Below are positions 16,382 through 24,986 of a DNA stretch of 64,000 bases, piece after piece. The stretch spans positions 1,364,001 to 1,428,000 of the forward strand of contig NZ_CP071182.1 of the NCBI RefSeq assembly GCF_017298635.1. The letters run 5' to 3'. The position numbers were made by a program, and so were the translations under genes. Below the pieces are notes generated by a model that saw only the letters and a list, made by a program, of their open reading frames with translations, did no database searches and had not been told where the DNA came from. How positions within the stretch are numbered: the first letter of the stretch is position 1; every line of letters starts with the position of its first letter. The DNA comes from Paenalicyclobacillus mengziensis (lineage in GTDB: Bacteria > Bacillota > Bacilli > Alicyclobacillales > Alicyclobacillaceae).

Positions 16382-17536
16382 CTATGCGATTCCTTGTTCT
16401 GGTGAGGCTCTTAGATGACCTATACCACAGCAAGGACAAACGGTGAAATCTCTGCCAGTCAGCTTCTCCAAGAATTCCAGCGCGGACAGCTTGGGGATTG
16501 GACTGGTTCTTATGGCGGTCTTCGTGAGCCTTTTACACAATTTCAGCTTGGTCGCTTTATTTCTGGGACTGAGCAGCCCGTAGTGCCGAATTCTCGTGAA
16601 CCCGGTCGGCAATACATGAACCAAAAAACGACGAATGAATTCATCCGCGGTTAGACTCATCTCTTTCTGTTTGTTGTTATCCCTGTAGTCACGCCACTTG
16701 AACGTCACCATACCATCTTTCAAACTGACAATACGCTGATTGGAAATGGCCACGCGGTGGGTGTAGCGTCCGAGATATTCCACAACGTATCCAGCATTTT
16801 TGAATGGTGGTTTGCAGTAGACCACCCATTCCTTTTGGTATAAGGTGGACATCCAATCCTGAAATCGACTCTGCTCTTGCAAATGCACGATGGAGCCGTA
16901 AAATTCAAGTTTGGCCTGTTTCAAATAATGCAGGAACTTACCCCTGAATTTCCGAGACAGCACCTTCACCGGGATGAAAAATTTCTTTCGGGAGTTCACC
17001 CACTTACCATTAGAAGTCAGCCCGCCACCGGGCACAATGCAGTGCAGATGAGGATGGTGCATCAAGTTTTGCCCCCATGTATGGAGGACGCCTGTGAAGC
17101 CAATTTGCGCACCCAAATATTTGGGGTCAGCGGAGAGTTCGGACAGAGTTTCTGCCGCCGCCTTGAAGAGAAGGCCATAGACGGTCTTGGGATTTTGATA
17201 CGCAACGGAATTGAGTAGGTCAGGTAGGGTAAACACCACATGAAAATAGCCCACATTGAGCAAATCGTCTTTTCGAGCCTCAATCCATCGTTCCTTGGTG
17301 AGCGTTTGGCATTTGGGACAATGACGATTACGACATGAATTGTAAGAAACCCGCACGAAGCCGCATTCGTCACATTCATCCACATGTCCACCTAACGCAG
17401 CGGTTCTACAATTTCGAATTGCGCGGATCACTTTCTGGTGAGCTGGTGGAGGTCGGTGCTCGGCTTGATACGCTTCTCCATGTTGCACGAAAATGTCTTG
17501 TAATTCAGGCATGTGAAGGAACCTCAAACCGAGCAT
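16382..17536 (-). CDS. IS91-family HUH transposase
   Basis: The 384-residue protein nicks one strand at the element end and drives rolling-circle transfer. The N-terminal zinc-binding module is visible (CDECGFVRVSYNSC, then RNRHCPKCQ, residues about 55-85). The HUH metal-binding motif appears as HHPHLHCIVPGG near residue 165, and a candidate catalytic tyrosine lies in YLGRYTHRVAISN near residue 260. The C-terminus has a further Cys pair (CPCC). Its start overlaps the end of the upstream recombinase gene by 32 bp. No frameshift or stop interrupts it, so it may be active. Confidence 0.9.
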   Translation of the reverse strand: MLGLRFLHMPELQDIFVQHGEAYQAEHRPPPAHQKVIRAIRNCRTAALGGHVDECDECGFVRVSYNSCRNRHCPKCQTLTKERWIEARKDDLLNVGYFHVVFTLPDLLNSVAYQNPKTVYGLLFKAAAETLSELSADPKYLGAQIGFTGVLHTWGQNLMHHPHLHCIVPGGGLTSNGKWVNSRKKFFIPVKVLSRKFRGKFLHYLKQAKLEFYGSIVHLQEQSRFQDWMSTLYQKEWVVYCKPPFKNAGYVVEYLGRYTHRVAISNQRIVSLKDGMVTFKWRDYRDNNKQKEMSLTADEFIRRFLVHVLPTGFTRIRHYGLLSPRNKATKLKLCKRLTKTAIRTSPIPKLSALEFLEKLTGRDFTVCPCCGIGHLRASPEQGIA

Positions 17537-18389
17537 CTGTGGAATGATTGTCCAGTGGACTTACGATGCCAGATGGCATATTCGCTAGATGCAGATAGAT
17601 TGTCGTGGACTGGACACTGGCATGCCCCAGTAATGATTTGATTTGTAGCAATGTGGCCCCATCTTCCAGAAGGTGTGTGGCGAAGGAGTGCCTCAGTGTG
17701 TGGACGGACGCTTGTTTGGTGATGTGAGCTCGTTGGACCGCTTTACTGAAAGCATCCTCAATCGCCGCAGAGGTAATATGGGTCACGTTGTACGTGCCAA
17801 GAAACAGCCAGCCCTCGGGGTGCCTGGGTCGATATTCCTTCCAGTACTCGCGCAACACGTTTAAGCAGGCGTCTGACAGTAAAGTGTAGCGATCTTTGCC
17901 ACCCTTACCGTTTTGCACAAACAAACGCATGTTTTTTGAATCGATGTGCTGGATTTTGAGGGCTGCGGCCTCGCTGACCCGTAGCCCTGAACTATAGACC
18001 ACCGTCAACATGGCCTTGTGTTTGATGTTTTGGCAACCTTCCAGAATAGAGTGCACTTCACTTCTAGTGAGCACTTCAGGCAAGGTCTTGCGTTTTTTCT
18101 GACGGGGAATTTGGAGGTAATTGAGCGTACGATTTAAGGTGACCGCAAACAGAAAGCGAATCGCAGCGCTATAGACGTTTACAGTTCCGGGCGACACTTT
18201 CTTTTCGTGGATTAAATGCAGCAGAAATCGGCGGATATCTTCCGCATTCAGCTGTTCGATTGGTCGGTCACCACTAAACTCCAAAAAAATCCGCGCATGC
18301 GTAGTGTAACTCTCTAGCGTATTCGACGATAACCCCCTAAGCCGAATATCTTCGGCCAACCGTCTTAACACTTGTTTCTGTTCGTCCAT
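17505..18389 (-). CDS. Tyrosine recombinase paired with the IS91 transposase
   Basis: This 294-residue XerC/D-like integrase has an N-terminal SAM-like core-binding domain (about 1-90) and a catalytic domain with the full R-H-R-H-Y set: R in YSSGLRVSEAAAL, HTLRHSFATH, GHASVQSTT and the tyrosine in TTIYLHLAN. It lies directly upstream of, and overlaps, the IS91 transposase, a frequent pairing. Such integrases may resolve or circularise intermediates; that role is inference. It is not one of the three recombinases of the flanking trio, being smaller and encoded on the other strand. Confidence 0.88.
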   Translation of the reverse strand: MDEQKQVLRRLAEDIRLRGLSSNTLESYTTHARIFLEFSGDRPIEQLNAEDIRRFLLHLIHEKKVSPGTVNVYSAAIRFLFAVTLNRTLNYLQIPRQKKRKTLPEVLTRSEVHSILEGCQNIKHKAMLTVVYSSGLRVSEAAALKIQHIDSKNMRLFVQNGKGGKDRYTLLSDACLNVLREYWKEYRPRHPEGWLFLGTYNVTHITSAAIEDAFSKAVQRAHITKQASVHTLRHSFATHLLEDGATLLQIKSLLGHASVQSTTIYLHLANMPSGIVSPLDNHSTDARFEVPSHA

Positions 18390-18544
18390 TTCGCATTCTC
18401 CTCAAGATTCATTTGCAGTCGAAAAAGGGCTGCATAGCGCGAATCTTAAGGGAATCTCAAATGCAAGAAAAGTAACTTCAATGGGCACTAGTTATCGAAG
18501 GGGGCAGTTTTTACCACCGCGCCAGCGGTTTAGTCCAAACCACC
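18390..18544. other. Right flank of the IS91-like unit
   Basis: No gene is seen. The stretch ends in CCAAACCACC next to the recombinase-trio end; the intron side has the reverse complement motif GGTGGTTT at 16104-16111. Confidence 0.4.
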
Positions 18545-18627
18545 TTATGCAAAGAAAGTAATTATGCAAAGTAAACTATCAAAAGCCCCTAAGATTCAGC
18601 CTTTGACTTCGATTTACTTAGCATAAT
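18545..18627. repeat. Left terminus of the recombinase-trio (RIT-like) element
   Basis: Three related boxes occur in fixed order: TTATGCAAAG (18545-18554), a 7-bp gap, TTATGCAAAGTAAAC (18562-18576), a 36-bp gap, then the inverted copy TTTACTTAGCATAAT (18613-18627). The right end (24904-24986) repeats the same design as a mirror image with the same 7- and 36-bp gaps. These are probably the recombinase-binding sites at the element ends. Confidence 0.75.
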
Positions 18628-18685
18628 ATCCGAAAATGGTGATTGGAGCTTGAAGCTCAAATTGTTGTTTTTGGAGGAGTATTCG

Positions 18686-19513
18686 GTGGAAAAGAAGCCC
18701 TTAACGAAACTGCTTTATGATTTAGAACAGGAAATGCTACGACTCGGCTATACCGAGGGATCCATGCAGTTTTACCGCAGGCGCTGGCAGATGCTGCAGC
18801 AATTCGCACAGGAGAAAGGCGAAACGTATTATTCAGAACGGCTAGGAATCGATTTTGTTGAACACCATTTTTCCATTTTCGAAAAAGATTTCAACCGTAC
18901 TTTTTCACAGTCGGAAACACAAGAGTTGCGGATTATTCGGATGCTTGGGGATTTCCAGCTTCACCATACTGTGTTACGCCGGTACTACAAACACAAGGAG
19001 ATACTGACCAACCCGTATTTTATTGAGATTTCCAGCCGGTTCAACCAATATTGTAAGCATAAGGACTATTCCAAGGTCACCACCGACCATTACGTCAAAC
19101 AGTCTGCCCGATTCATGGACTATCTCTCCTCCCAAGCTGTTACTGATTGTAACGAAATTACTCTCCCACTGATCAACAATTACATTAAGACTCTAGCTGG
19201 TTACACATACAAAACGGTCGAGCAGAATATCTGCTCCATTCGCACCTTTTTTCGCTTCCTATTGGAAACCGGAGAGGTTGACGTGGATTTCGCCGCAAAA
19301 ACACCGATGGTACAAGCGAGAAAACAAACCCGTATTCCTTCTGTATGGACAACGGATGAACTAAAACAGCTTATCGTAGCGATCGATAGAGGTAATCCGA
19401 AAGGCAAGCTGGATTACACCATTATCCTATTGGCCTGCTGTCTCGGCCTACGTTGTACGGACATTAAGAACCTGAAAATGGAGAACTTCCGTTGGGAAGA
19501 GAAGAAACTAGTA
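18686..19513 (+). pseudogene. First recombinase of the trio, 5' part (interrupted)
   Basis: This is the N-terminal two thirds of a tyrosine recombinase, with the core-binding domain and the first catalytic arginine (LACCLGLRCTDIKNLK). A GTG at 18686 behind GGAGGAG is the best start; the frame is open from TTG 18650. At 19513 an IS4-like element interrupts it after EEKKLV. Removing the IS and one copy of its ACTAGTA duplication joins it in frame to 21198..21605 (LTQSKTREPLSLPLTTEVGW), which has the other catalytic residues. As the sequence stands, the first protein of the trio cannot be made whole. Confidence 0.9.
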
Positions 19514-21190
19514 CATGCGTTATGCAGTTGCTCTCAATAATTGGGTACTGGTAGGTTCGAACCATCTCAGTTCCAACCTTGTTGGCCAAAACTTCTGGAA
19601 GAGTGTTGCAAAAGGTTCTGCTGTTGTGTCAAGATCGATTGCGATCGAGTCTTGCTCGTATTGTGGAGCGGCTTGACGCGTACGACAGCGGATGCAGAGT
19701 AGATTGCGGATCACTTGGCCGTGGGTGCAATCTTCTTCGCCCGCTGTTTTTTGTTCCCAGTGTAGGTAGCGCACGAGCGTTTCAGCCGTAAAGAGCAATG
19801 TCATGTGGGCGTGGATGTGATTTTCGTTCGGCGAATGACAGTTCAGCATTCCGAGTTCTTGCTTTGCCGTTCGGAACAAGACTTCAATGCGCCAACGCTT
19901 GAGCCATGCACCCATCACTTCAGATGGTGCATCGTAACGGTTGCTGAGCAGTAGGTACGCTCCTTTGTACTCTGCAGCCACGTCATCTGTCTCGAACTCG
20001 CTACGATTCACCGGTGGCGTTGATTCCGTAGTTGCTTTGTTGTTGTTTTGCTTCATACGTTTACCCACCACGGCGGCAACGTGTGTGTATTTCATTTTCG
20101 TACATGGTTTGCCTCGCCGAGTCACGGAAGGTATCGGCATTTTTACGTAGATGTTTTCGCAAGCCACGGAGGCGACATCCACACCCTTTTGTACCATGAG
20201 CAGTGAATAGGCTTCTTGAATGAGCTGCTTGGGACGGATCGGTACAAAGCGTTCACGTCCGGTGCCAGGTTCAATCATCTTACGAAATAACTGTGTGTTG
20301 CGTTTGGCCTTCGTTACCCAGTCAAAGTTCTCTGATTCACACTGGAGCAGGAATGGTTTGCTGAAGTACCAACGATCCATAACGACCCACAGGCGACATG
20401 TGACCTGTTTCCGAACTGCCTGGAGCATCTGCACCGCGAGGTCGAGTTTCGATTGCTTCTTGTCGGCGTCGTTTTCAGGCTTCGTCCAGATGGCATAGGA
20501 CCAAGGATATTCAAGTCCGTTGCTGCGAACAGCGTGCAAGACCACAATGTTCATCGCCCAGGTGTACACCTTATTCGAACTGTCGTAGAGCCAGTAGAGA
20601 AACGGGATACCCTTGGCATATGGGTGTGGCGCATGGGTATCGTCCAGTGCAAGCACATCCCCGTCCGCAAGAGCTGTGTCCGGGTCTTCTTGAAGCCGGG
20701 CAGTGCGGTTTTGGTTAAACATGTCCCACTGATAAAACCCCGTCAGGAACCGGCTCAAGGTTGATTGGGTAACATGTTGAATGCCTGTCATGTGCTGTAG
20801 CAAGCTGTCCTTGTTGAAAAATGAAGCAAGCGAATTGACGGATTGGCAGCGCTGAATCAGCCCAACGACATAGACAAAAGCGAGAACCCAGGTAGCGATA
20901 CCCCGAACCTTAAATATGCCAGAGCGTGACAGCAGAAGGGAAATGTCAAAGCGATCCCATAACGTACGTAAAACAGGGGCACCGCCGATATTGCTGAAAG
21001 ACGACAACTCCTTAAACTCTGGTTTACATAAACGAGCCATGATTTTCACCCAATCGCTAAGAGATAGGCAGTCAGATGCCTTCTCGGCGATTGTTGGGGT
21101 GTTTTGAAAAAGTCAAGTACTTCTTTCTATTTTCGTAAAGTTTTTAATGTGGACGAATTCCAAATTCATACAGCAACTGCATAACGCATG
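19514..21190 (-). mobile_element. IS4-like insertion sequence, complete
   Basis: The element is bounded by a perfect 19-bp terminal inverted repeat, CATGCGTTATGCAGTTGCT at 19514-19532 and its complement at 21172-21190. It is flanked by a 7-bp target duplication ACTAGTA (19507-19513 and 21191-21197). It carries one transposase gene on the minus strand, whose stop codon lies inside the left repeat. Perfect ends and an open transposase suggest a recent, possibly active insertion. Confidence 0.92.
19520..21049 (-). CDS. IS4-superfamily DDE transposase (509 aa)
   Basis: The protein moves the surrounding IS by a DDE mechanism. The three catalytic regions can be seen: VLALDDTHAPHPYAKG (first Asp), WVVMDRWYFSKPF (second Asp) and RWRIEVLFRTAKQELGM (Glu within an IS4-type signature). 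The gene fills most of the element and ends within the left terminal repeat. Start may be the GTG at 21049 or the ATG at 21040. GC is higher than in the Tn7-like region. Full length with no stops suggests it works. It is not closely related to the dead IS4-like transposase at 51524. Confidence 0.9.
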   Translation of the reverse strand: MKIMARLCKPEFKELSSFSNIGGAPVLRTLWDRFDISLLLSRSGIFKVRGIATWVLAFVYVVGLIQRCQSVNSLASFFNKDSLLQHMTGIQHVTQSTLSRFLTGFYQWDMFNQNRTARLQEDPDTALADGDVLALDDTHAPHPYAKGIPFLYWLYDSSNKVYTWAMNIVVLHAVRSNGLEYPWSYAIWTKPENDADKKQSKLDLAVQMLQAVRKQVTCRLWVVMDRWYFSKPFLLQCESENFDWVTKAKRNTQLFRKMIEPGTGRERFVPIRPKQLIQEAYSLLMVQKGVDVASVACENIYVKMPIPSVTRRGKPCTKMKYTHVAAVVGKRMKQNNNKATTESTPPVNRSEFETDDVAAEYKGAYLLLSNRYDAPSEVMGAWLKRWRIEVLFRTAKQELGMLNCHSPNENHIHAHMTLLFTAETLVRYLHWEQKTAGEEDCTHGQVIRNLLCIRCRTRQAAPQYEQDSIAIDLDTTAEPFATLFQKFWPTRLELRWFEPTSTQLLRATA

Positions 21191-21605
21191 ACTAGTATTA
21201 ACTCAATCCAAAACTAGGGAGCCCTTGTCCCTTCCACTGACAACAGAGGTGGGTTGGGCCGTAATCGATTATCTGAGGTACGGCCGGCCTAAGATAGACA
21301 GTCCCTACGTATTCCTAAAACACATGGCACCGTTTGGTCCATTTTCAGAGGGCGACCACTTAAACCAACTGATTAAGAGATATATGGAGCTCGCTCACCT
21401 GCCCACCTTGAAAAAGCGAAGAGGCATGCATTCCCTTCGGCACACGATGGCAAGTGTGCTCCTTGAAAAAGACACACCGCTTTCCACCATTTCCGATATC
21501 CTTGGCCATGTCGATACCGACTCCACCGCCGTTTATCTAAAGGTTGACGTTAACAAACTGAGAGACTGCTCCCTGGATATTGATGAGGTAGCCCCCCATG
21601 AATGA
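21191..21605 (+). pseudogene. First recombinase of the trio, 3' part
   Basis: This is the C-terminal catalytic end of the recombinase broken by the IS4-like element: HSLRHTMASVLLEKD (His and Arg), DILGHVDTDSTAVYLKVDV (His and the nucleophilic Tyr). The part open from its own start runs 21225..21605, but the true joined frame enters at 21198 after the target duplication. Its stop overlaps the ATG of the second recombinase (21598), the tight packing typical of recombinase trios. It cannot be translated as a complete enzyme without excision of the IS. Confidence 0.88.
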
Positions 21606-22512
21606 GATTATTTATGAGGGCCCCTTTAAAGACCACATCCAAAGTCACGTGGAACTGAAACGAGCTGTCGGCTACAAATACGATACAGATGCTCGCCACT
21701 TGAAGCGTTTTGACCTATTTACGCTGGACAAGTATCCTTGTGCCACCACCCTGACGAAGGAAATCGTCTTGGAATGGTGTGCCAAAACGGCGTATGAGGC
21801 CCAGGCCAACCAATGTTCACGTGCGTCGATCATCCGCCAGTTCGGAAAATACATGGATTCTATGGGGATGGAAGCCTACATCCTTCCGAAAGGGTACTAT
21901 CCCACCGAGGAGCAGTATGTCCCACATGTCTACACAGCCGATGAGTTGGCAAGGTTCTTTTCTCAAACTGACAGATGCCGGTACTGCTACGAATGTCCGT
22001 ATAGACATCTGATAATGCCTGTGTTTTTCCGTATGATTTACATGTGTGGGTTGAGGGTATCTGAAGCCAGACTCCTCAAAGTTGCGGATGTTGACCTTGA
22101 GAACGGAATTCTCACTATCCACCATTCAAAAAAGGATAACAGTAGACTTGTCCCGATGTCAGATACCCTTACCGAGCGTTGCAGACAATATTCGAGACAG
22201 GTACATCCCTATTCACCAGCGGAAACTGTTTACTTTCCAGCACTAAACGGGCAACCGATGACGATTACGAACGTGTACAGCAACTTCCGTAGGTTTCTCT
22301 GGCGGGCTGGAATTTCACATGGTGGAAGAGGGGCAGGTCCACGTATTCACGACTTTCGCCATACCTACGCTATTCACTGCCTGAAAAAGTGGGTCGAACA
22401 GGGAAAGGATTTAACCGCGTATCTGCCGGTACTGAAAGCGTATTTAGGTCACGACTCTTTTGAAGAGACAGCCTATTACTTACGACTGACGGCGGATGTA
22501 TTTTGGTATTAA
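21598..22512 (+). pseudogene. Second recombinase of the trio, truncated at its C-terminus by an IS3 element
   Basis: This 304-residue tyrosine recombinase keeps all catalytic residues: R in MCGLRVSEARLLKV, HDFRHTYAIH, YLGHDSFEET and Y in AYYLRLTADVF. The natural frame stops being native after ADVF at 22503, where an IS3-family element begins; three foreign residues and a stop follow. The lost end (PDITLKLETRYPGMIPELEG) is found at 23817-23897, exactly behind the IS. Because the tyrosine lies upstream of the break, a slightly shortened enzyme may still be active. ATG 21598 overlaps the stop of the first recombinase. Confidence 0.88.
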
Positions 22513-22574
22513 GTCAATGGAATGGACACCCCAAACTGAGAATTTGTAAGTTTTAATATTCTGATATGGATAAC

Positions 22575-23408
22575 TCAGCTCACTTTAACCTGTTGTGCAT
22601 GGAAATATCTTCTTTCATACTCGACCGGTGATAAAAAGCCGATGGACGAGTGAACGCGTTCCCGGTTGTACCAGATTTCGATGTACTCAAAAATTCGTTG
22701 TATGGCTTGCTTACGCGTTTTAAACTTTTCCAGATAGACGAGTTCACGCTTGATGATGCTGTGAAATGATTCGATACACGAATTATCAAAGCAGTTGCCT
22801 TTGCGGCTCATGCTCCCGACCATTTCGTATTCTTGCATCTTGTTCTGGTAGTCGTGAGAGGCGTATTGGCTCCCGCGGTCTGAATGATGCAGTACAGAGC
22901 CTACAGGGTTTTGACGTTTAAAAGCCTGTTCCAGCGCCGTGATACACAATTCTTTCGTCATTCGTGCATCGGCATGCCAGCCCACGATTTTGCGGCTGTA
23001 CAAGTCCATTAAGCTCGCCAAATAGACCCAGCCCTCATCCGTCGGAATGTAGGTAATGTCCGCCATGTACACCTGGTTTGGCCGCTCTGCGACGAATGTC
23101 TGGTTCAGCACATTCTCATGTACCGGGTAATTGTGGTTCGAGTATGTGGTCGCCTTATACTTGCGAACCGTACGACTGCGAAGTTCGTTCTCTCGCATGA
23201 TGTTAGCCACCATCTTCTGCGACACCCGCTCTCCATCTTCTCTGCGCAGGATTTGCGTGATTTTGGGGCTACCATAAAGTCGACGAGACTTCACAAATAT
23301 CTGGTGAATCCGCTTCGTGATTCGCTTTCGGCGTTTGGAACGCTCGCTCTCCGGGCGCCTGCGCCATGCGTAATACCCGCTCCGAGATACATCCAACATC
23401 TTGCACAT
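22575..23408 (-). CDS. IS3-family transposase OrfB
   Basis: OrfB carries the retroviral-integrase-like DDE core: VYMADITYIPTDEGW (first Asp), LHHSDRGSQYAS (second Asp) and CIESFHSIIKRELVY (Glu). A HTH_21-type N-terminal region (SRSGYYAWRRRPESERSKRR) precedes it. In this family OrfB is usually made as an OrfAB fusion by a -1 ribosomal frameshift at the orfA/orfB overlap, so the listed start is only the first in-frame one. The gene is intact. Confidence 0.92.
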   Translation of the reverse strand: MCKMLDVSRSGYYAWRRRPESERSKRRKRITKRIHQIFVKSRRLYGSPKITQILRREDGERVSQKMVANIMRENELRSRTVRKYKATTYSNHNYPVHENVLNQTFVAERPNQVYMADITYIPTDEGWVYLASLMDLYSRKIVGWHADARMTKELCITALEQAFKRQNPVGSVLHHSDRGSQYASHDYQNKMQEYEMVGSMSRKGNCFDNSCIESFHSIIKRELVYLEKFKTRKQAIQRIFEYIEIWYNRERVHSSIGFLSPVEYERRYFHAQQVKVS

Positions 23409-23455
23409 CTTCTCAACCGGAAATTTGGAGCGGTATCTATGGATGAATTGGTACC

Positions 23456-23743
23456 TTACTTCCGGTCGTTCATGAAGATGCGCGCCGCTTTTTTTAAAAT
23501 GGCGTTCTCCTCTCGCAGTTCGCGAATCTCCCGCTCAAGGTCCCGCAGAGCCTTTGCGTCTGGCTTAAGATTCCCGCTGCCAACGAACGGAGTAGCTGGA
23601 TCCTCCTTGAACTTCGATATCCAGCCATACAACGTCTTTTGAGATACGCCCAGTTCACGCGCGACCTGGCTTGCTGGCTTCCCACTTTCCGAAACTAATT
23701 GAACAGCATGAAGTTTGAATTCCTTATCATATTGCTTTATCAC
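23456..23743 (-). CDS. IS3-family transposase OrfA
   Basis: OrfA is a 95-residue DNA-binding protein with the standard IS3 helix-turn-helix (YDKEFKLHAVQLVSESG, then QVARELGVSQKTLYGWISKF) and a C-terminal leucine zipper (LREENAILKKAARIF). It binds the IS ends and provides the N-terminus of the OrfAB transposase. Gene order, length and spacing to orfB are typical. Confidence 0.92.
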   Translation of the reverse strand: MIKQYDKEFKLHAVQLVSESGKPASQVARELGVSQKTLYGWISKFKEDPATPFVGSGNLKPDAKALRDLEREIRELREENAILKKAARIFMNDRK

Positions 23744-23816
23744 GTGGCCACCTCAAATCGCCTTATTCTTACATTCTCGATTCGTTGTGTCCACTCTTTG
23801 ATCCTAACACCAATTT

Positions 23817-23897
23817 CCCGACATTACGTTGAAACTAGAAACTCGGTATCCAGGAATGATCCCTGAGTTGGAGGGTGTTCCCGATGAAACCGACTGA
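23817..23897 (+). pseudogene. Detached C-terminal end of the second trio recombinase
   Basis: This 27-codon piece encodes PDITLKLETRYPGMIPELEG and a short acidic tail ending in TGA at 23895-23897. It is the natural end of the recombinase at 21598, separated by the IS3 element. Its last codons overlap the start of the third recombinase. Confidence 0.85.
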
Positions 23898-24897
23898 TTT
23901 TGCCAAGCACCTTACAGAATACCTGTCCGCCTACTTGCCTTCGCAGAAGAACCTCAGTAAGAACACCATTCATTCCTACCGTGACGCATTCAAGCTTTTG
24001 ATCCAGTATTGCCATGAAGTCAAGAACATCCCGGCAGAACGGATTACCATGCAGGTGCTTTCGCACGAACTCATCGCTGGCTTCCTGCAATGGCTGGAGA
24101 CAGAGAGAAAGTGCAGCATCTCCACCCGAAACCAGAGACTTGCAGCCATTCATTCCTTTTTTCGGTATGCCCAGGCCGAAGAGCCTGCTGGTTTGTTCCA
24201 TTTCCAAAAGGTGATCGCCATCCCGTCCAAAAAAACGAAGAAGACAGTGGTGGAGCATTTGACTCCGGAGGCGATAAAGCTACTACTGGAACAGCCTGAC
24301 AAGACCTCGTTAAAGGGCCGCCGCGACCTAACGTTGATGAGCGTTCTATATGATACAGGTGCCAGAGTACAGGAACTGATCGACGTGAAGGTAGGGGATG
24401 TCATACTAAATGAGCCAGCCGTCATTGTGCTAACAGGAAAGGGAAACAAGACAAGACGGGTTCCCCTCATGAAGAATACCACGGCGCTGTTACAACGCTA
24501 CATACTTGAAAACAAGTTAGATAAGCCATGGAAGAACGAATATCCCCTCTTTATAAACAACCAGCACAACAAACTGACCAAGGAAGGGGTTGCCTACATT
24601 ATCTCGAAATATGTTGCAGCCGCGCGGAGCAACTCTACACTTGTGCCTCCAAATGTGAACGTCCATATGTTCAGACATTCAAAGGCCATGCACTTGTTGC
24701 AAGCTGGTGTTAATCTCATTTACATTCGGGATTTTCTCGGACATGTGGATTTAAAAACAACAGAAATCTACGCCAGGGCGGACACCGAGACGAAACGTCG
24801 AGCCATTGAAAATGCTTACCCTGATCTAGTTGATAACAGCCTTCCGGACTGGAGCCAGGACCAGGGACTGCTCTCCTGGTTATCCGACCTCAAGTAG
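23884..24897 (+). CDS. Third tyrosine recombinase of the trio
   Basis: This is the only uninterrupted recombinase of the three (about 337 aa). It has a core-binding domain (residues about 5-95) and a catalytic domain with R in YDTGARVQELIDVKV, HMFRHSKAMH, DFLGHVDLKTT and Y in TEIYARAD. ATG 23884 lies 8 bp behind GGAGGG and overlaps the end of the second gene; the frame is open from GTG 23875. RIT elements encode three such proteins in tandem with overlapping genes, as here. Movement probably needs all three, so this copy is expected to be defective. Confidence 0.92.
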   Translation: MKPTDFAKHLTEYLSAYLPSQKNLSKNTIHSYRDAFKLLIQYCHEVKNIPAERITMQVLSHELIAGFLQWLETERKCSISTRNQRLAAIHSFFRYAQAEEPAGLFHFQKVIAIPSKKTKKTVVEHLTPEAIKLLLEQPDKTSLKGRRDLTLMSVLYDTGARVQELIDVKVGDVILNEPAVIVLTGKGNKTRRVPLMKNTTALLQRYILENKLDKPWKNEYPLFINNQHNKLTKEGVAYIISKYVAAARSNSTLVPPNVNVHMFRHSKAMHLLQAGVNLIYIRDFLGHVDLKTTEIYARADTETKRRAIENAYPDLVDNSLPDWSQDQGLLSWLSDLK

Positions 24898-24903
24898 GGA
24901 GAG

Positions 24904-24986
24904 ATTATGCAAAGTAAATGGAATGAAAACCCTCCAATTGAGCGGTTTCATGAAGTTTACTTTGCATAACGTTGCTCTTCGCATAA
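24904..24986. repeat. Right terminus of the recombinase-trio element
   Basis: This is a mirror image of the left end: inverted box ATTATGCAAAGTAAA (24904-24918), 36 bp, GTTTACTTTGCATAA (24955-24969), 7 bp, CTTCGCATAA (24977-24986). The reverse-transcriptase sequence resumes directly after it. Confidence 0.78.

Larger units (their letters stand above)
16120..18544 (-). mobile_element. IS91-like unit with an accessory tyrosine recombinase
   Basis: About 2.4 kb between two copies of TTATGCAAAG hold an IS91-type HUH transposase and an overlapping tyrosine recombinase upstream of it on the minus strand. This gene pair is common in IS91-related elements. IS91 elements move by rolling-circle transposition and normally lack terminal inverted repeats, and none is seen here. 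One end contains a large imperfect hairpin (16132-16205), as expected for a rolling-circle terminus. The exact ends are inferred only from the flanking decamers. Confidence 0.7.
22504..23812 (-). mobile_element. IS3-family insertion sequence
   Basis: The ends start TGGTATTAAGTCAATGGAAT and, on the other strand, TGGTGTTAGGATCAAAGAGT. They form an imperfect terminal repeat that continues through a shared TGGACAC. A 4-bp direct repeat ATTT (22500-22503 and 23813-23816) flanks the element. It holds the usual overlapping pair orfA and orfB on the minus strand. Deleting the element and one ATTT restores the second recombinase of the trio in frame, which confirms the boundaries. Confidence 0.9.
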
